NCBI RefSeq assembly: GCF_004766045.1
Contig: NZ_SPQQ01000002.1
Span: 372,001 to 436,000 of the forward strand
Length of the DNA: 64,000 nt
DNA from: Desulfosporosinus fructosivorans
GTDB taxonomy: Bacteria; Bacillota; Desulfitobacteriia; Desulfitobacteriales; Desulfitobacteriaceae
Direction of reading: 5' to 3'
A program made the translations under genes and the position numbers. Position 1 is the stretch's first letter; each line of letters begins with the position of its first letter. The notes under the pieces are model-generated. The model was not told the DNA's origin and made no database searches. It saw only the letters and a program-made list of their open reading frames with translations. Below, in pieces: positions 17,698 through 27,400 of the stretch.

Positions 17698-18615
17698 TTA
17701 TCCTCCCATTATTACCGAGATTCCAAACTGCTCGAGCTTACATGCAATCTCGCCCATTCGCTCATTGTCAGGGGATTCTAGCTCTGACAGGCGATACTCA
17801 AGACCCAGCCTCTGATATTTATCCAGCCCCGCTTTATGGTAGGGTAAACAATGAATCTCTGTCACCCATTTTAAAGACGCCACAAACTCTCCGATTTGTC
17901 GGAGAGCTTCTTCATCATCATTAACCTCTGGAATGATCGCTACCCGCACAATGACCTTCGGATGGTGCTCTGCCAGCCAACGTAAATTGCTTAATATTAG
18001 TTCATTAGGAACACCAGTCACCTCTTGGTGTTTCCTACTATCCATCAGTTTTATATCATACAGGAATAAATCCACGTATTTGCTGATCGTTTGCAAGGAG
18101 TCTAGGCTGACAAATCCACATGTTTCCACGGCAGTGTGAATTTCCCTCTTACGGCAACTTTTAAGAATTTCCAGTAGAAATTCGGGCTGCATCAATGCCT
18201 CTCCACCCGAAAATGTCACGCCCCCTCCCGATTCGTCATAGAAGATGACGTCTTTCTCTATCTCAGCCATAACCTCGCTCTCGGACATCGTCTTAGCAAC
18301 AAGCTCTCTGACTCCCGCATGACAAGCCGTGCAGCATGCACCGCAAGCAATACATCTATCTCGTAGGTACCCCAGTTTTCCCTCAATAGAAATGGTGGCA
18401 CCGCTCGGGCATACCTCTAGACATTGTCCACAACTGACGCAACGGTCTGGCCTGTACATTAACTCCTGGCCAAACCCTTGACTTTCTGGGTTATGACACC
18501 ACTGGCAGTTCAGGGGACAGCCTTTAAAAAATACAGTTGTCCGGATACCTGGCCCATCATGGATCGAATACTTCATAATGTTAAAGATTTTGCCCTTTAC
18601 CAAATTCCCTCTCAC
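17698..18615 (-). CDS. Glycyl radical enzyme activase (radical SAM)
   Basis: The radical-SAM cluster motif is GCPLNCQWCHNPES (Cys33, Cys37, Cys40). It is followed by two ferredoxin-type clusters: CVSCGQCLEVC (59-69) and CIACGACCTAC (88-98). GGGVTFSGGEAL near residue 131 is the conserved SAM-binding region of the PflA family. The enzyme would use S-adenosylmethionine to abstract the glycine hydrogen of the downstream HypD-like protein. It lies 220 bp upstream of that gene on the same strand. The gap holds a TTGACA and a TATAAT, so hypD may also have its own promoter. The GTG at 18615 is a tentative start, since its ribosome site is too close; a TTG four codons later is possible. Confidence 0.88.
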   Translation of the reverse strand: MRGNLVKGKIFNIMKYSIHDGPGIRTTVFFKGCPLNCQWCHNPESQGFGQELMYRPDRCVSCGQCLEVCPSGATISIEGKLGYLRDRCIACGACCTACHAGVRELVAKTMSESEVMAEIEKDVIFYDESGGGVTFSGGEALMQPEFLLEILKSCRKREIHTAVETCGFVSLDSLQTISKYVDLFLYDIKLMDSRKHQEVTGVPNELILSNLRWLAEHHPKVIVRVAIIPEVNDDEEALRQIGEFVASLKWVTEIHCLPYHKAGLDKYQRLGLEYRLSELESPDNERMGEIACKLEQFGISVIMGG

Positions 18616-18778
18616 TCCTACTTCAGCCTAGCTGATATTTACAGAAAATGGATTAACGTTCTAGTTAATAATATACTATAATTGCTAATTCTCCGCAGAC
18701 CGATTAGTTCCTCTTCTCATCAATAAATATTAACGCTATCGGAAGGTAGATCTTCATACCTATTTTAGAATTATAATG

Positions 18779-18806
18779 GCTCCCAAGCCTAAGCAGCAAG
18801 GGAGCC
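18779..18806 (-). terminator. Terminator after the chemoreceptor gene
   Basis: GGCTCCC (18779-18785) pairs with GGGAGCC (18800-18806) six bases beyond the stop codon. Confidence 0.65.
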
Positions 18807-18811
18807 GTATA

Positions 18812-20863
18812 TTAAACCTTAAATTTCAAGACCATTTTGTTAAGATTATCTGAACTCTCTTTCGATATATTGGCCTGCTTTATGACCATATCTGATTCCT
18901 CTACCATTATTGCATTTTTTTGCGCAATGTTGGTTGAAGCCTCAGCTCCTTCATTGGCAGCTATTGCAATCTCCTCGATAACTCTAGCCATCTGTTGAAT
19001 CGAAGCAGTGAGTTCCTCCGCAGTTGAACTGAAATCATTCACCAATTCATCCACAAACTCAGCGTCCGAGTGGTATTTCTCGCCGGCTTCAACCATCAAT
19101 TCATAGTCTTTAAGGACCTGCTTGTCAATAAAATCCAAAACACTCGCCGAGTTTTCTGATAGATTTGCAACAGAAGTTACAACAATCTTAGTGATATTCT
19201 GTATTTCATTTGCAGCATCTTTGGAGCTCTCAGCCAATTTTCGAATCTCTTCAGCCACAACGGCGAAACCCCTTCCAGCCTCTCCTGCACGTGCCGCCTC
19301 AATGGCCGCATTTAATGCAAGAAGATTGGTTTGAGATGTGATTTGTAATATGGCATCAGAAAGGACGCTGATCTGATCGACGGATTTAGAATCATGAATT
19401 GCCTTTATCATTTTTTCTTGCGTGCTTAAATAAACATCCTGAGCACTCAACTGGGAAGAGACAGCACTTTGCTTCAGTCCACTTGCCCTTCTACTAATCT
19501 CGCCAGCCGATACAGCTCCTTGATGGGCTTTATCGGCGATCGACTCCACTGCTCGTTCTATTTCCGTTGCCGTTGCACTCATTTCTTCACTCGAAGCAGC
19601 GGTTTCTTCCATACCAGCTGAAAGCTGCTCTGTGGTGGCGGACACCTCTTCTATCTGGGAGGTTAACTCAGTGATAGTTTTCTCCGTAGTCATCACGGCC
19701 TTTGCAACATTCTGCGATTCCGTGATAACCCCCTGAATTACGTCTTTAACCGACATCTGCATTGTTTCAATTGCTCTAGCAAGTATCCCAATCTCATCCT
19801 TCTTTTCTATTAATCCCCTTGGAATATCGCGTGCAAAATCTCCTGTCGCGACATTTCTAAGATGCTCAGAGGCGAGAACTATAGGATTTGAAATATAACG
19901 AGCTGTTAAGTATCCGATTCCAAGGCCCAGAAATAAGAATATTATAGAGGCTATAAGTATCGACAAACCCATAGTTTTTAGTCCGGACAATACTTCTACC
20001 TTCGGAGCAGCTACCGCCAATGACCATTGTGTCCCTTCAACAGGTGCGTAGCCTAAGAATTTACTTTCTCCCTTATATTCATATTCACCAGCTCCAGTTT
20101 TCCCTTCGATCATTTGCTTTTCTAATTCGACCAACGATTCGAGTGTTGAGTCCTTACTGAGATTTTCTAAATCATTATCCTCGCTCTTCACAAGTTCGAC
20201 ATTGTAGTGTGCTACCTTAATGCCCTTTTTATTAATCATAAAGGCTTTTCCTGATTCCCCAAATTTAATATTGTTAGTAATAGTGCTTAAATCATTACCA
20301 TCCTTTAAAGCCGCTAAAACTCCAATAGTTTTCCCATCCTTTTTGATGGGGACTGCATAAACGATGACAATTGAACCGTCATCTCTACTTACGATTGGTT
20401 CGGATAAAGCTCTTTCTCCAGCGAGAGCCTTTTTGAAATAGTCTCTATCCATGATATTAACTTTATTTCCAGTGGTGAGTTGTGCTGTTCCATCCAACTG
20501 TGCAATAAGCATTGAAATGTGGCCACTTCTTACTGCCTCATTTTGAAGAATTAGCGACTTGCTATCCCATGTATTATCCATGGCTAATATTTTATCGGTA
20601 TTAGCCATCACTTCTAAACTCCCGAATACAGCATTTATTCTTTCGGTAACAACATTGCCACCTTGTTTCGCTAAATGCTCAAGTGCATCATCAACTTGTG
20701 TCTTTATGGCATTAGAAGCTGTTCTGTATGAGATTACACCTAACCCACCACAAACTACTATTAAAATGAGTCCAATACTAATTAAGATTTTCATTTTGAT
20801 ACTTCTCATCCAATTAGCCCACCTTTTTCGTTTTTTTCCCATGCGATTTCTCTTTTTTTTCAT
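18812..20863 (-). CDS. Methyl-accepting chemotaxis protein with dCache sensor
   Basis: An N-terminal membrane helix (residues 24-46), a periplasmic-type dCache_1 domain (about 50-290, containing [13 protein letters not shown] and [17 protein letters not shown]), a second membrane helix (about 300-325), HAMP, and a long signalling hairpin make up the 683 aa. The tip sequence [34 protein letters not shown] is the chemoreceptor signature that binds CheA/CheW. dCache domains with DRDYF-like motifs often bind amino acids or amines, but the ligand here is unknown. The very basic start ([14 protein letters not shown]) leaves the exact initiation codon open. It follows the receiver gene by 59 bp. Confidence 0.9.
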   Translation of the reverse strand: MKKKRNRMGKKRKRWANWMRSIKMKILISIGLILIVVCGGLGVISYRTASNAIKTQVDDALEHLAKQGGNVVTERINAVFGSLEVMANTDKILAMDNTWDSKSLILQNEAVRSGHISMLIAQLDGTAQLTTGNKVNIMDRDYFKKALAGERALSEPIVSRDDGSIVIVYAVPIKKDGKTIGVLAALKDGNDLSTITNNIKFGESGKAFMINKKGIKVAHYNVELVKSEDNDLENLSKDSTLESLVELEKQMIEGKTGAGEYEYKGESKFLGYAPVEGTQWSLAVAAPKVEVLSGLKTMGLSILIASIIFLFLGLGIGYLTARYISNPIVLASEHLRNVATGDFARDIPRGLIEKKDEIGILARAIETMQMSVKDVIQGVITESQNVAKAVMTTEKTITELTSQIEEVSATTEQLSAGMEETAASSEEMSATATEIERAVESIADKAHQGAVSAGEISRRASGLKQSAVSSQLSAQDVYLSTQEKMIKAIHDSKSVDQISVLSDAILQITSQTNLLALNAAIEAARAGEAGRGFAVVAEEIRKLAESSKDAANEIQNITKIVVTSVANLSENSASVLDFIDKQVLKDYELMVEAGEKYHSDAEFVDELVNDFSSTAEELTASIQQMARVIEEIAIAANEGAEASTNIAQKNAIMVEESDMVIKQANISKESSDNLNKMVLKFKV

Positions 20864-20922
20864 CTCCCTTCATTAAATTCCCCACACCAAATGAGCCTAG
20901 TTGAATTCAACAAGAGTATTTC

Positions 20923-21366
20923 TTAAACTTCCTTTCTTCCCACTTGAACTTTGTTCTCTAACAAACGTTTATTTTCCTTAATCTCAGCGTGTAGAAAGCG
21001 AACTTCCAACGTAATTCTTATTCGCATTAGAACTTCCGTATAGTCAAACGGTTTAGCAATAAAATCTTTCGCCCCCATAGTTAGTGCTCTAAGCCGGTTT
21101 GCTTGCTCATTATTCGCAGTAATAACGACTAGGGACAGGTATTCATCTTCTTTGACTTCGTTTAATTGTTCTATAACTTTGAATCCATCAATATTTGTCA
21201 TCTGTAAATCAAGTAAAATCAAATCCGGTTTATACTCTTTGAATACTTTTAGTGTTTCTCCAAAATCGCTCGTACTCATAATATTAAAATAACCAGAAGA
21301 TCTTAACAGTTTTTCAATCATCGAAATATTTGCCTGATTATCTTCAATAATCAGTATTTTGACCAT
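20923..21366 (-). CDS. Stand-alone response regulator receiver protein
   Basis: Residues 1-120 form a CheY-like receiver with the acidic pair Glu8/Asp9, phosphoacceptor Asp53 (ILLDLQM), the conserved Thr in VITAN and Lys in AKPFD. The last 25 residues form a short helix (LHAEIKENKRLLENK), such as normally links a receiver to an HD-GYP or GGDEF output, but the protein ends here. It may therefore act as a single-domain relay. No strong ribosome site is seen before the ATG. It lies directly upstream of the chemoreceptor gene and is likely cotranscribed. Confidence 0.8.
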   Translation of the reverse strand: MVKILIIEDNQANISMIEKLLRSSGYFNIMSTSDFGETLKVFKEYKPDLILLDLQMTNIDGFKVIEQLNEVKEDEYLSLVVITANNEQANRLRALTMGAKDFIAKPFDYTEVLMRIRITLEVRFLHAEIKENKRLLENKVQVGRKEV

Positions 21367-21516
21367 AAAAATTGTTTTGGTATCTATAAAACTTTCACCA
21401 TCCTAAATAATTATAATTGACTTTCTTAAAGTAATCGGTGTCTAATTTTTATCATTCTTATTTAATTATAGATCTATCAAGTAGAACTTTCTATTCTCTT
21501 TAAAGGCTAACATTTC

Positions 21517-21565
21517 GACAAAAAACGAGCGTCTTATTGTCTCCAAGAGACAACCACGCTCGTTT
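21517..21565 (-). terminator. Terminator after the PAS-PucR regulator
   Basis: AAACGAGCGT (21523-21532) pairs with ACGCTCGTTT (21556-21565), with inner TGTCTC/GAGACA. On the minus strand the stem runs into TTTTTTGTCG. Confidence 0.8.
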
Positions 21566-21629
21566 GACCTAGATTTCTCATATCATCAGAATATCCGCCA
21601 ATCCAATTTTCACCTAGCGAAGTTTACTA

Positions 21630-23582
21630 TCAAGATCGTTTAATATTGTTCAGTTTATGCAATTTTATTGCTGCCGAAATTGATAACCTTGTATCAAAGT
21701 TATCAAGGGATACTCCCAGAATCTTTTCAATGCGTTGTTTGCGAAACACCAGTGTTTTTTGATGGATAAATAATTTATTAGCTGAATCCTTTAGATTACT
21801 ATTTTTTAGCACCTCTTCTAATGTAATTAGAAAATCTGTTCCTTTTTTAGAGTCATAAGCGACAAGAGGGCCTATCATTTTCTGAACAAAATCCGAAGTA
21901 TACTCTTTGCCATAGATAGACGCGAGAATTTGGAAAATCCCCATATCCCGATAGTGGTAGATTCGTCCGTCATCTTGATCTTGACATTGAGCAGAAATCA
22001 AAGTATTCCATGCTTCCTGATAACTCTTCTCTATACTGCCTGAACCGCTATGAGTATCACTTATTCCGATTGAAACTACGAGATCGGGGTTAAAGTCAGA
22101 AATAATTTTCTTAATTTCTGATGCAACCTTCATACTTTGTTCCCATGTGTCATGGGTATCTCCTGTTTCACACAATACCCCGATCCTGTCCTTGTTATCC
22201 CATACAATATAACTAGTTCTAGTACTGATTGCATGGATAATCTTATTTTTTTGATTCTGTGGGTAGTTCAACTTTAAGATTTCATTGGCTTCATCGATTC
22301 GAATCAAACAACAGTATAATGGCAGGCTTAAATCCATCTTAAAATCTTTATCCATAGTGATTGTTATATCATTGTATGCCAGATTGCCACTAAGAATATC
22401 ATTTATGAAATCGCTTTTGCGCTGTAACTCATACGTGAACTTAAGCATTTGATCTACTTGAAGCCGTTCAGTTATATCAGAAACAACCAAAGCAGCAGTC
22501 CTCTTTCCGTTAAGCCGATAGTTCATCGGAGCTGTTCGCCCTTCGAAATAGCGTTTCACAGATCCCATATCCAGTTCGCGAATCATACTCCGAGTTTCCC
22601 CTGTCAATATGGCTTGTCTAATATCTTCAAGCATTGAATCTGCAAGCTCCTTGGGAAATCTCTGATGAAATGTCTGCCCCTTCATACTTTTATCAGCATT
22701 AATGCCAAACACCTCGATATAGCGGCCATCTTCATCGACGATAGCACTAACATCGGGGATAGCTTGAGCAAAGTCTTTTAGTTTATTCTCACTTTCTAAA
22801 ATTCGCTCTTCTGTTTCTTTTATCCTGGTAATATCAATAATGGCTCCAACTGTCCGTATAGGTTCTTTTTTTTCATTGTAAATAACAATCCCGGTTGCTT
22901 TGACCCAACGGTATGTACCATCTTTGTGACGCAAACGATGTTCGACATCATAGTGACTGCTCTTGTGTTCCTCACACTGTTGAATTGCATGATTAATTCT
23001 CGGTATATCTTCAGGATGCAAACGGCTTTGGCATTCTTCTGATACACTGGACAACTCTTGATCTTCATAGCCAATAATTGCCTTCCACTGTTTATCGATA
23101 TAATTTGTTTTATCAATTATGTTATATTCCCATATACCTGCTCTAGTTGCCTCGATAACTTGCGCTAAACGCTCACGGCTTATCTCAAGATCTTTTTCAA
23201 TCCGCAATTTAAGCGTCACATCAACAATGATTGAATTGATAAGATTCTGACCTTCAAAAGTGATTACTCCAGAAAAGACTTCTACATCACGAACTTCACC
23301 GTTTCTAAGTCGATGTTTAAAATGAAAAATCCTCTTGCCCCACATCTTAATATCCCTTATACACTCAAAGATAAATGATTGCTCCGCTATGTTAATGTCG
23401 CTAATCTTCATACTCAGGAACTCATCAGTAGAATACCCATAATAATCAATAGCGGCTTGATTTATATCGACAATATCACCGTTATCAGAGTTGAAACTAA
23501 TCATAACAGCTGGACTCTCGAAAAAAAATTGCTCGTACTTCTGCCCCTTACAATATTCTTTTTTATCAATTATTCTAGTCAT
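21630..23582 (-). CDS. PAS-sensor transcriptional regulator, PucR/CdaR type
   Basis: Three PAS-type sensor regions (about 15-130, 135-260 and 265-375) precede a CdaR-like degenerate GGDEF domain (about 400-535). A C-terminal PucR helix-turn-helix follows (about 590-645, NLKDSANKLFIHQKTLVFR). The second PAS carries the PAC-type stretch YRWVKATGIVIY. PucR-type regulators control amino acid, purine or sugar acid use in response to metabolites. The gene ends in its own terminator and begins about 265 bp downstream of the liv operon, so a link to branched-chain amino acid uptake is possible but unproven. GAGGGG lies eight bases before the ATG. Confidence 0.8.
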   Translation of the reverse strand: MTRIIDKKEYCKGQKYEQFFFESPAVMISFNSDNGDIVDINQAAIDYYGYSTDEFLSMKISDINIAEQSFIFECIRDIKMWGKRIFHFKHRLRNGEVRDVEVFSGVITFEGQNLINSIIVDVTLKLRIEKDLEISRERLAQVIEATRAGIWEYNIIDKTNYIDKQWKAIIGYEDQELSSVSEECQSRLHPEDIPRINHAIQQCEEHKSSHYDVEHRLRHKDGTYRWVKATGIVIYNEKKEPIRTVGAIIDITRIKETEERILESENKLKDFAQAIPDVSAIVDEDGRYIEVFGINADKSMKGQTFHQRFPKELADSMLEDIRQAILTGETRSMIRELDMGSVKRYFEGRTAPMNYRLNGKRTAALVVSDITERLQVDQMLKFTYELQRKSDFINDILSGNLAYNDITITMDKDFKMDLSLPLYCCLIRIDEANEILKLNYPQNQKNKIIHAISTRTSYIVWDNKDRIGVLCETGDTHDTWEQSMKVASEIKKIISDFNPDLVVSIGISDTHSGSGSIEKSYQEAWNTLISAQCQDQDDGRIYHYRDMGIFQILASIYGKEYTSDFVQKMIGPLVAYDSKKGTDFLITLEEVLKNSNLKDSANKLFIHQKTLVFRKQRIEKILGVSLDNFDTRLSISAAIKLHKLNNIKRS

Positions 23583-23792
23583 ATGAACAACCCCTCTTAT
23601 TCTAGAATAAATCGCTACATATTATCTTATATTTCGACCTTTTAATTGTAATTTCCTTTAATATTTTCAAATATACAATTGAATCGTTATTGTATTCAAT
23701 ATCAATATTTTTTAATTACCTTATCCAATGTGGATAATCCGACTGTTATAAGTTGCTGATAAAAAATCTCAAGGAAACAATTACTAAAGAAA

Positions 23793-23825
23793 TTAGCCCC
23801 CTCGCTCAAACAGCAAGGGAGCTAA
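23793..23825 (-). terminator. Terminator of the liv operon
   Basis: TTAGC-CCCT-GCT pairs with AGC-AGGG-GCTAA with small mismatches. It is followed on the minus strand by TTTCTTT, 22 bp after livF. Confidence 0.7.
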
Positions 23826-23847
23826 CATCATTTCCGGTTCATAAAAC

Positions 23848-24585
23848 CTATTCTCCGAGATACGATCTACGAATGGCTTCATTTTTAGCTAATTCTTGAG
23901 CCGGGCCTTCCAGAACGATCGTTCCGGTCTCTAGGACATAGGCCCGGTTGGAAATTTCCAGGGCAAGGTGAGCGTTTTGCTCTACCAAGAGAATGGTTGT
24001 TCCTGCAACATTAATATCTTCAATAATGTGGAATATCTCCTCGACTAACATCGGGGCCAAGCCCATGCTCGGTTCATCGAGAATTAGTAGACTCGGACTA
24101 GCCATCAGGGCTCTGCCCATGGCGACCATTTGTTGTTCACCCCCAGATAAGGTACCCGCCACCTGTTTGATTCTCTCCTTAAGCCTCGGGAAGTGATGAT
24201 ACACTCGGTCGAAGTCTGACTGTCCTGGCTTCCCCTTATGACTATGAGCACCCATTAAAAGGTTTTCGTAAACAGTCATCAGAGGAAACACATGGCGCCC
24301 TTCCGGTACATGGGACAGGCCCATCTCCACAATCTTGTAAGGAGCCATACATTCGTATTTTCGGCTTCCCTCTCGAATTCCAAAAATATACTCTTCTTTA
24401 AATATAACCTTACTGTCTTTATTAGCCGGTTTTAAAAGTCCTGAGATTGTGCGAAGGGTTGTACTCTTTCCAGCTCCGTTGGCACCGATTAAGGCAACAA
24501 TCTCCCCTGCTTTTACTTCTAGGGAAATACCATGTAAAGCCTTAATTGAGCCGTAGCTTACATCAACATTTTCTAACTTCAACAT
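23848..24585 (-). CDS. livF: Branched-chain amino acid ABC transporter ATPase LivF
   Basis: The 245-aa ATPase has Walker A GANGAGKST near residue 35, signature LSGGEQQMVAMGRAL near residue 148 and Walker B LLILDEPSMGLAP near residue 170. The combination HVPEGRHVFP and LLVEQNA is characteristic of LivF. It is the last gene of livK-H-M-G-F, 15 bp after livG. Together with LivG it would power uptake of leucine, isoleucine and valine, or of related amino acids. Confidence 0.92.
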   Translation of the reverse strand: MLKLENVDVSYGSIKALHGISLEVKAGEIVALIGANGAGKSTTLRTISGLLKPANKDSKVIFKEEYIFGIREGSRKYECMAPYKIVEMGLSHVPEGRHVFPLMTVYENLLMGAHSHKGKPGQSDFDRVYHHFPRLKERIKQVAGTLSGGEQQMVAMGRALMASPSLLILDEPSMGLAPMLVEEIFHIIEDINVAGTTILLVEQNAHLALEISNRAYVLETGTIVLEGPAQELAKNEAIRRSYLGE

Positions 24586-24600
24586 GTCTTGGTCTCCTCT

Positions 24601-25386
24601 CTAGCGCCGGATTCTTCTACTTTTAAATTGACCGGAGCCCAAGTATGCTTCGATAACAGCTTTGTTACTGCGAACCTCCAGAGGATTACCCTCCGCAATC
24701 TTTTTACCATAATCGAGCACGGCAATTCTCTCAGAAATATTCATGACTAGCTTCATATCGTGTTCTACCAGAAATATCGTTATCCCCGTATCGCGAATTC
24801 TGCGAATCATTTCCATTAAGACTACTTTTTCCTGAGGGTTCATCCCTGCAGCTGGCTCATCTAGCAAAAGGATTTTTGGCTTGGACACTAACGCCCTAGC
24901 AATTTCCAATCGCCTCTGTTCACCATAAGAGAGATTCTTGGCCATTTCATCCCGTTTCGATGCCAAATCCAGAAATTCCAGCGCTTTAATTGATTTTTCT
25001 TCTAATTCCACTTCTTCCCGTTTCATACTTGGCAACCGAGTTAAGGCATGAAATAAGCCTGCTTTTCCTCGACAGTGGCCACCAATTTTAACATTGTCCA
25101 AAACAGAAAGTTCACTAAACAGCCGGATAGTCTGAAAGGTTCTGGTAATCCCCATATCCGCAATCTTATGGGTAGGGATCCCACCTAAAGGCTTGTCATC
25201 GAAGGATATCTTACCCTCTGTAGGTTGATATATACTTGTAATTAGGTTAAACACCGTACTTTTACCCGCTCCATTAGGACCAATCAAGGCGAGTATTTCG
25301 CCCTGCTGTACTTCTAGGTTTAGAGTATCAACCGCAGTTAGACCGCCAAAGCGGATGGTAACATTGTGTAAAGATAATAAACTCAC
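24601..25386 (-). CDS. livG: Branched-chain amino acid ABC transporter ATPase LivG
   Basis: The ATPase has Walker A GPNGAGKST, the LivG-specific ITRTFQTIRLF after it, signature LSYGEQRRLEIARAL and Walker B LLLDEPAAGMNP. The frame extends upstream to 25425, but GGGGGG seven bases before a GTG at 25386 gives a 261-residue protein that starts two bases after the livM stop. This tight spacing supports translational coupling. It pairs with LivF in the transporter. Confidence 0.92.
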   Translation of the reverse strand: MSLLSLHNVTIRFGGLTAVDTLNLEVQQGEILALIGPNGAGKSTVFNLITSIYQPTEGKISFDDKPLGGIPTHKIADMGITRTFQTIRLFSELSVLDNVKIGGHCRGKAGLFHALTRLPSMKREEVELEEKSIKALEFLDLASKRDEMAKNLSYGEQRRLEIARALVSKPKILLLDEPAAGMNPQEKVVLMEMIRRIRDTGITIFLVEHDMKLVMNISERIAVLDYGKKIAEGNPLEVRSNKAVIEAYLGSGQFKSRRIRR

Positions 25387-25388
25387 CT

Positions 25389-26357
25389 TTATTCCCCCCG
25401 TCCGGCCTGTTTTTTCTTGGGCCACATGATTGCACGGCGAACGGCCTGCCTTAAGTTAACTCCGCCCAACAAACCATAGGGACGGAAGATCATGATCACG
25501 ACCAGTAGTGCGCCGTAAACCATCATCCGATAGTTGGACAGTGGCCTCAAGATTTCTGGAGCCGCAGTAAGGACTATCGCGCCAATAATCGTGCCAGGAA
25601 TACTCCCTAGTCCACCCAGAACGACAATACTCAAAATATCAATGGACTTAAGAAAGCCAAAATCCGTCGGTTGAATAAAAGTGGTTGTATGCGCAAACAG
25701 AGCTCCCCCCACTCCAGCACAGAAGGCGCCAATGGCGAAGGCCTGAATCTTATACAATGTGGTGTTAATCCCTACTGCTGAGGAAGCAACCTCATCTTCC
25801 CGAATGGCAAGCATTGCCCGGCCATTACGGGAGTTTTCTAACCATACCATAGCGCATATTGTCAGAACCGCGATGGTCATAACGATTGGGAAGGTCGTTG
25901 CCCCCTCAATCCCTAGGAATCCAATGGCACCATTGGTAATTTTCATATTGGTGAACTGGACTCGAACAATTTCTGCAAAACCCAGAGTAGCAATAGCCAG
26001 ATAATCCCCAGTCAGACGCAGGGTTGGAAATCCAATTATGATACCAACGAGACCCGCTACGAGGCCACCAATGAATACTCCAAGTAAGAAGGGTAAGTCA
26101 TAATTCACAGTCGCAATTGCCGAAGCATAAGCCCCGATACTCATGAATGCGGCATGACCTAGGGTAAGCTGACCCGTTACCCCCGTAATCAGGTTTAAGC
26201 CCAGAGCCATGATCAGATTTATACCAATGAACAACCCAATCATTAGAATATAGGGTGGCATAATGTCGTTAATGATTTGTGCTCCGTACGCAGTCAAGCC
26301 TAGCATGCTAAGGAACAGCAAAACTTGAACAAGCCAATTGTTTAATAATTTCTTCAT
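25389..26357 (-). CDS. livM: Branched-chain amino acid ABC permease LivM
   Basis: This is a hydrophobic protein with about eight to nine membrane helices and the family loop GVTGQLTLGHAAFMSIGAYASA. The C-terminal ATPase-contact region is VVLGGLGSIPGTIIGA. The frame is open to 26456, but AAGGAGG eight bases before the ATG at 26357 gives the usual length of about 322 aa, starting MKKLLNNW. It follows livH by 13 bp. Confidence 0.92.
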   Translation of the reverse strand: MKKLLNNWLVQVLLFLSMLGLTAYGAQIINDIMPPYILMIGLFIGINLIMALGLNLITGVTGQLTLGHAAFMSIGAYASAIATVNYDLPFLLGVFIGGLVAGLVGIIIGFPTLRLTGDYLAIATLGFAEIVRVQFTNMKITNGAIGFLGIEGATTFPIVMTIAVLTICAMVWLENSRNGRAMLAIREDEVASSAVGINTTLYKIQAFAIGAFCAGVGGALFAHTTTFIQPTDFGFLKSIDILSIVVLGGLGSIPGTIIGAIVLTAAPEILRPLSNYRMMVYGALLVVIMIFRPYGLLGGVNLRQAVRRAIMWPKKKQAGRGE

Positions 26358-26370
26358 TGCCATTCCCTCC

Positions 26371-27252
26371 TTACACCTTCTTATTGGCTTTACGTCCCAT
26401 GATTCCGGACGGTTTGAATAGAAGCACCAAGATAAGTATGGTGAAGGCGAAGGCATCCTTGTACTCGGATAAATTCACAGTGATTCCCAATATCTCAGCC
26501 AAGCCGATCATTAGCCCCCCGATCATGGCCCCGGGTATGCTTCCAATCCCCCCCAGGACTGCTGCAGCGAAGGCTTTAAGGCCCGCCAAAAGTCCCATAT
26601 AAGGCTGAACAGCGTTAAAATAAATACCAGATAAAACCCCTGCGGCTCCTGCTAACCCAGAACCAATGGCAAAGGTTATAGAAATAACTCGGTCAACATT
26701 GACCCCCATGAGCTTTGCTGCATCCTGGTCCTGAGAGCAAGCGCGCATGGCTCGACCAGTTTTACTATAGGTAACAAAAAGGTGTAACCCTAACATCAAG
26801 AGACCAGCGACTCCGATAATAACGATTTGATAAATTGTAATCTGGAAATTCCCGATTTCGAAAATACGATTTTCAAAAAGTTTTGGAAACCCCCTAGTAT
26901 TTGGACCCTTTACTTTAACCATGAAGGAAGAGAGAAAGATGGATACCCCGATCGCACTAATCAAGGCCGAAAGTCTTGATGAGCGGCGTAGCGGTTTATA
27001 AGCAACTCGCTCAATAACAACTCCAAGCACCATGGTTATAAGTGTCGCACCTAGTAACGCCACATAAACATTGACATAATTAGTTAGTGCTAAAACTAGG
27101 CCGGCATATGCGCCAAACATAAATATCTCGCCATAGGCGAAATTAATCATGCCGATAATACCGTACACCATGGTATAGCCTAAGGCGATGAGTGCATAAA
27201 TGCTACCAAGGGCGAGCCCATTGACCAGTTGCTGCATTATATTGTTAAACAT
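26371..27252 (-). CDS. livH: Branched-chain amino acid ABC permease LivH
   Basis: The permease begins MFNNIMQQLVNGLALGSIY, as LivH proteins do, and has the conserved GMINFAYGEIFMFGAY loop near residue 40 and AAVLGGIGSIPGAMIGG near residue 235. AAGGAGG precedes the ATG at 27252 by eight bases, making the 24 additional upstream bases non-coding. It has about eight membrane helices. It forms the membrane channel with LivM. Confidence 0.92.
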   Translation of the reverse strand: MFNNIMQQLVNGLALGSIYALIALGYTMVYGIIGMINFAYGEIFMFGAYAGLVLALTNYVNVYVALLGATLITMVLGVVIERVAYKPLRRSSRLSALISAIGVSIFLSSFMVKVKGPNTRGFPKLFENRIFEIGNFQITIYQIVIIGVAGLLMLGLHLFVTYSKTGRAMRACSQDQDAAKLMGVNVDRVISITFAIGSGLAGAAGVLSGIYFNAVQPYMGLLAGLKAFAAAVLGGIGSIPGAMIGGLMIGLAEILGITVNLSEYKDAFAFTILILVLLFKPSGIMGRKANKKV

Positions 27253-27312
27253 TGGCCGCCTCCTTAAACTAAGCAACGTAATACGTGAAAGCTTATATTT
27301 CTTTGAATAACT

Positions 27313-27351
27313 AGTAGCAGCACTGATCCCCAGGGACCTCGTGCTGCTACT
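27313..27351 (-). terminator. Hairpin between livK and livH (leaky terminator or mRNA stabiliser)
   Basis: AGTAGCAGCAC (27313-27323) and GTGCTGCTACT (27341-27351) form an 11-bp perfect stem in the 148-bp gap. There is no strong T-run, so partial termination or 3'-end protection of the livK message is likely. This would give more binding protein than permease. Confidence 0.6.
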
Positions 27352-27400
27352 AACCTGAATGATTACTGAGCTGAGCTGAACTAACCACCTAAAGCCTTGA

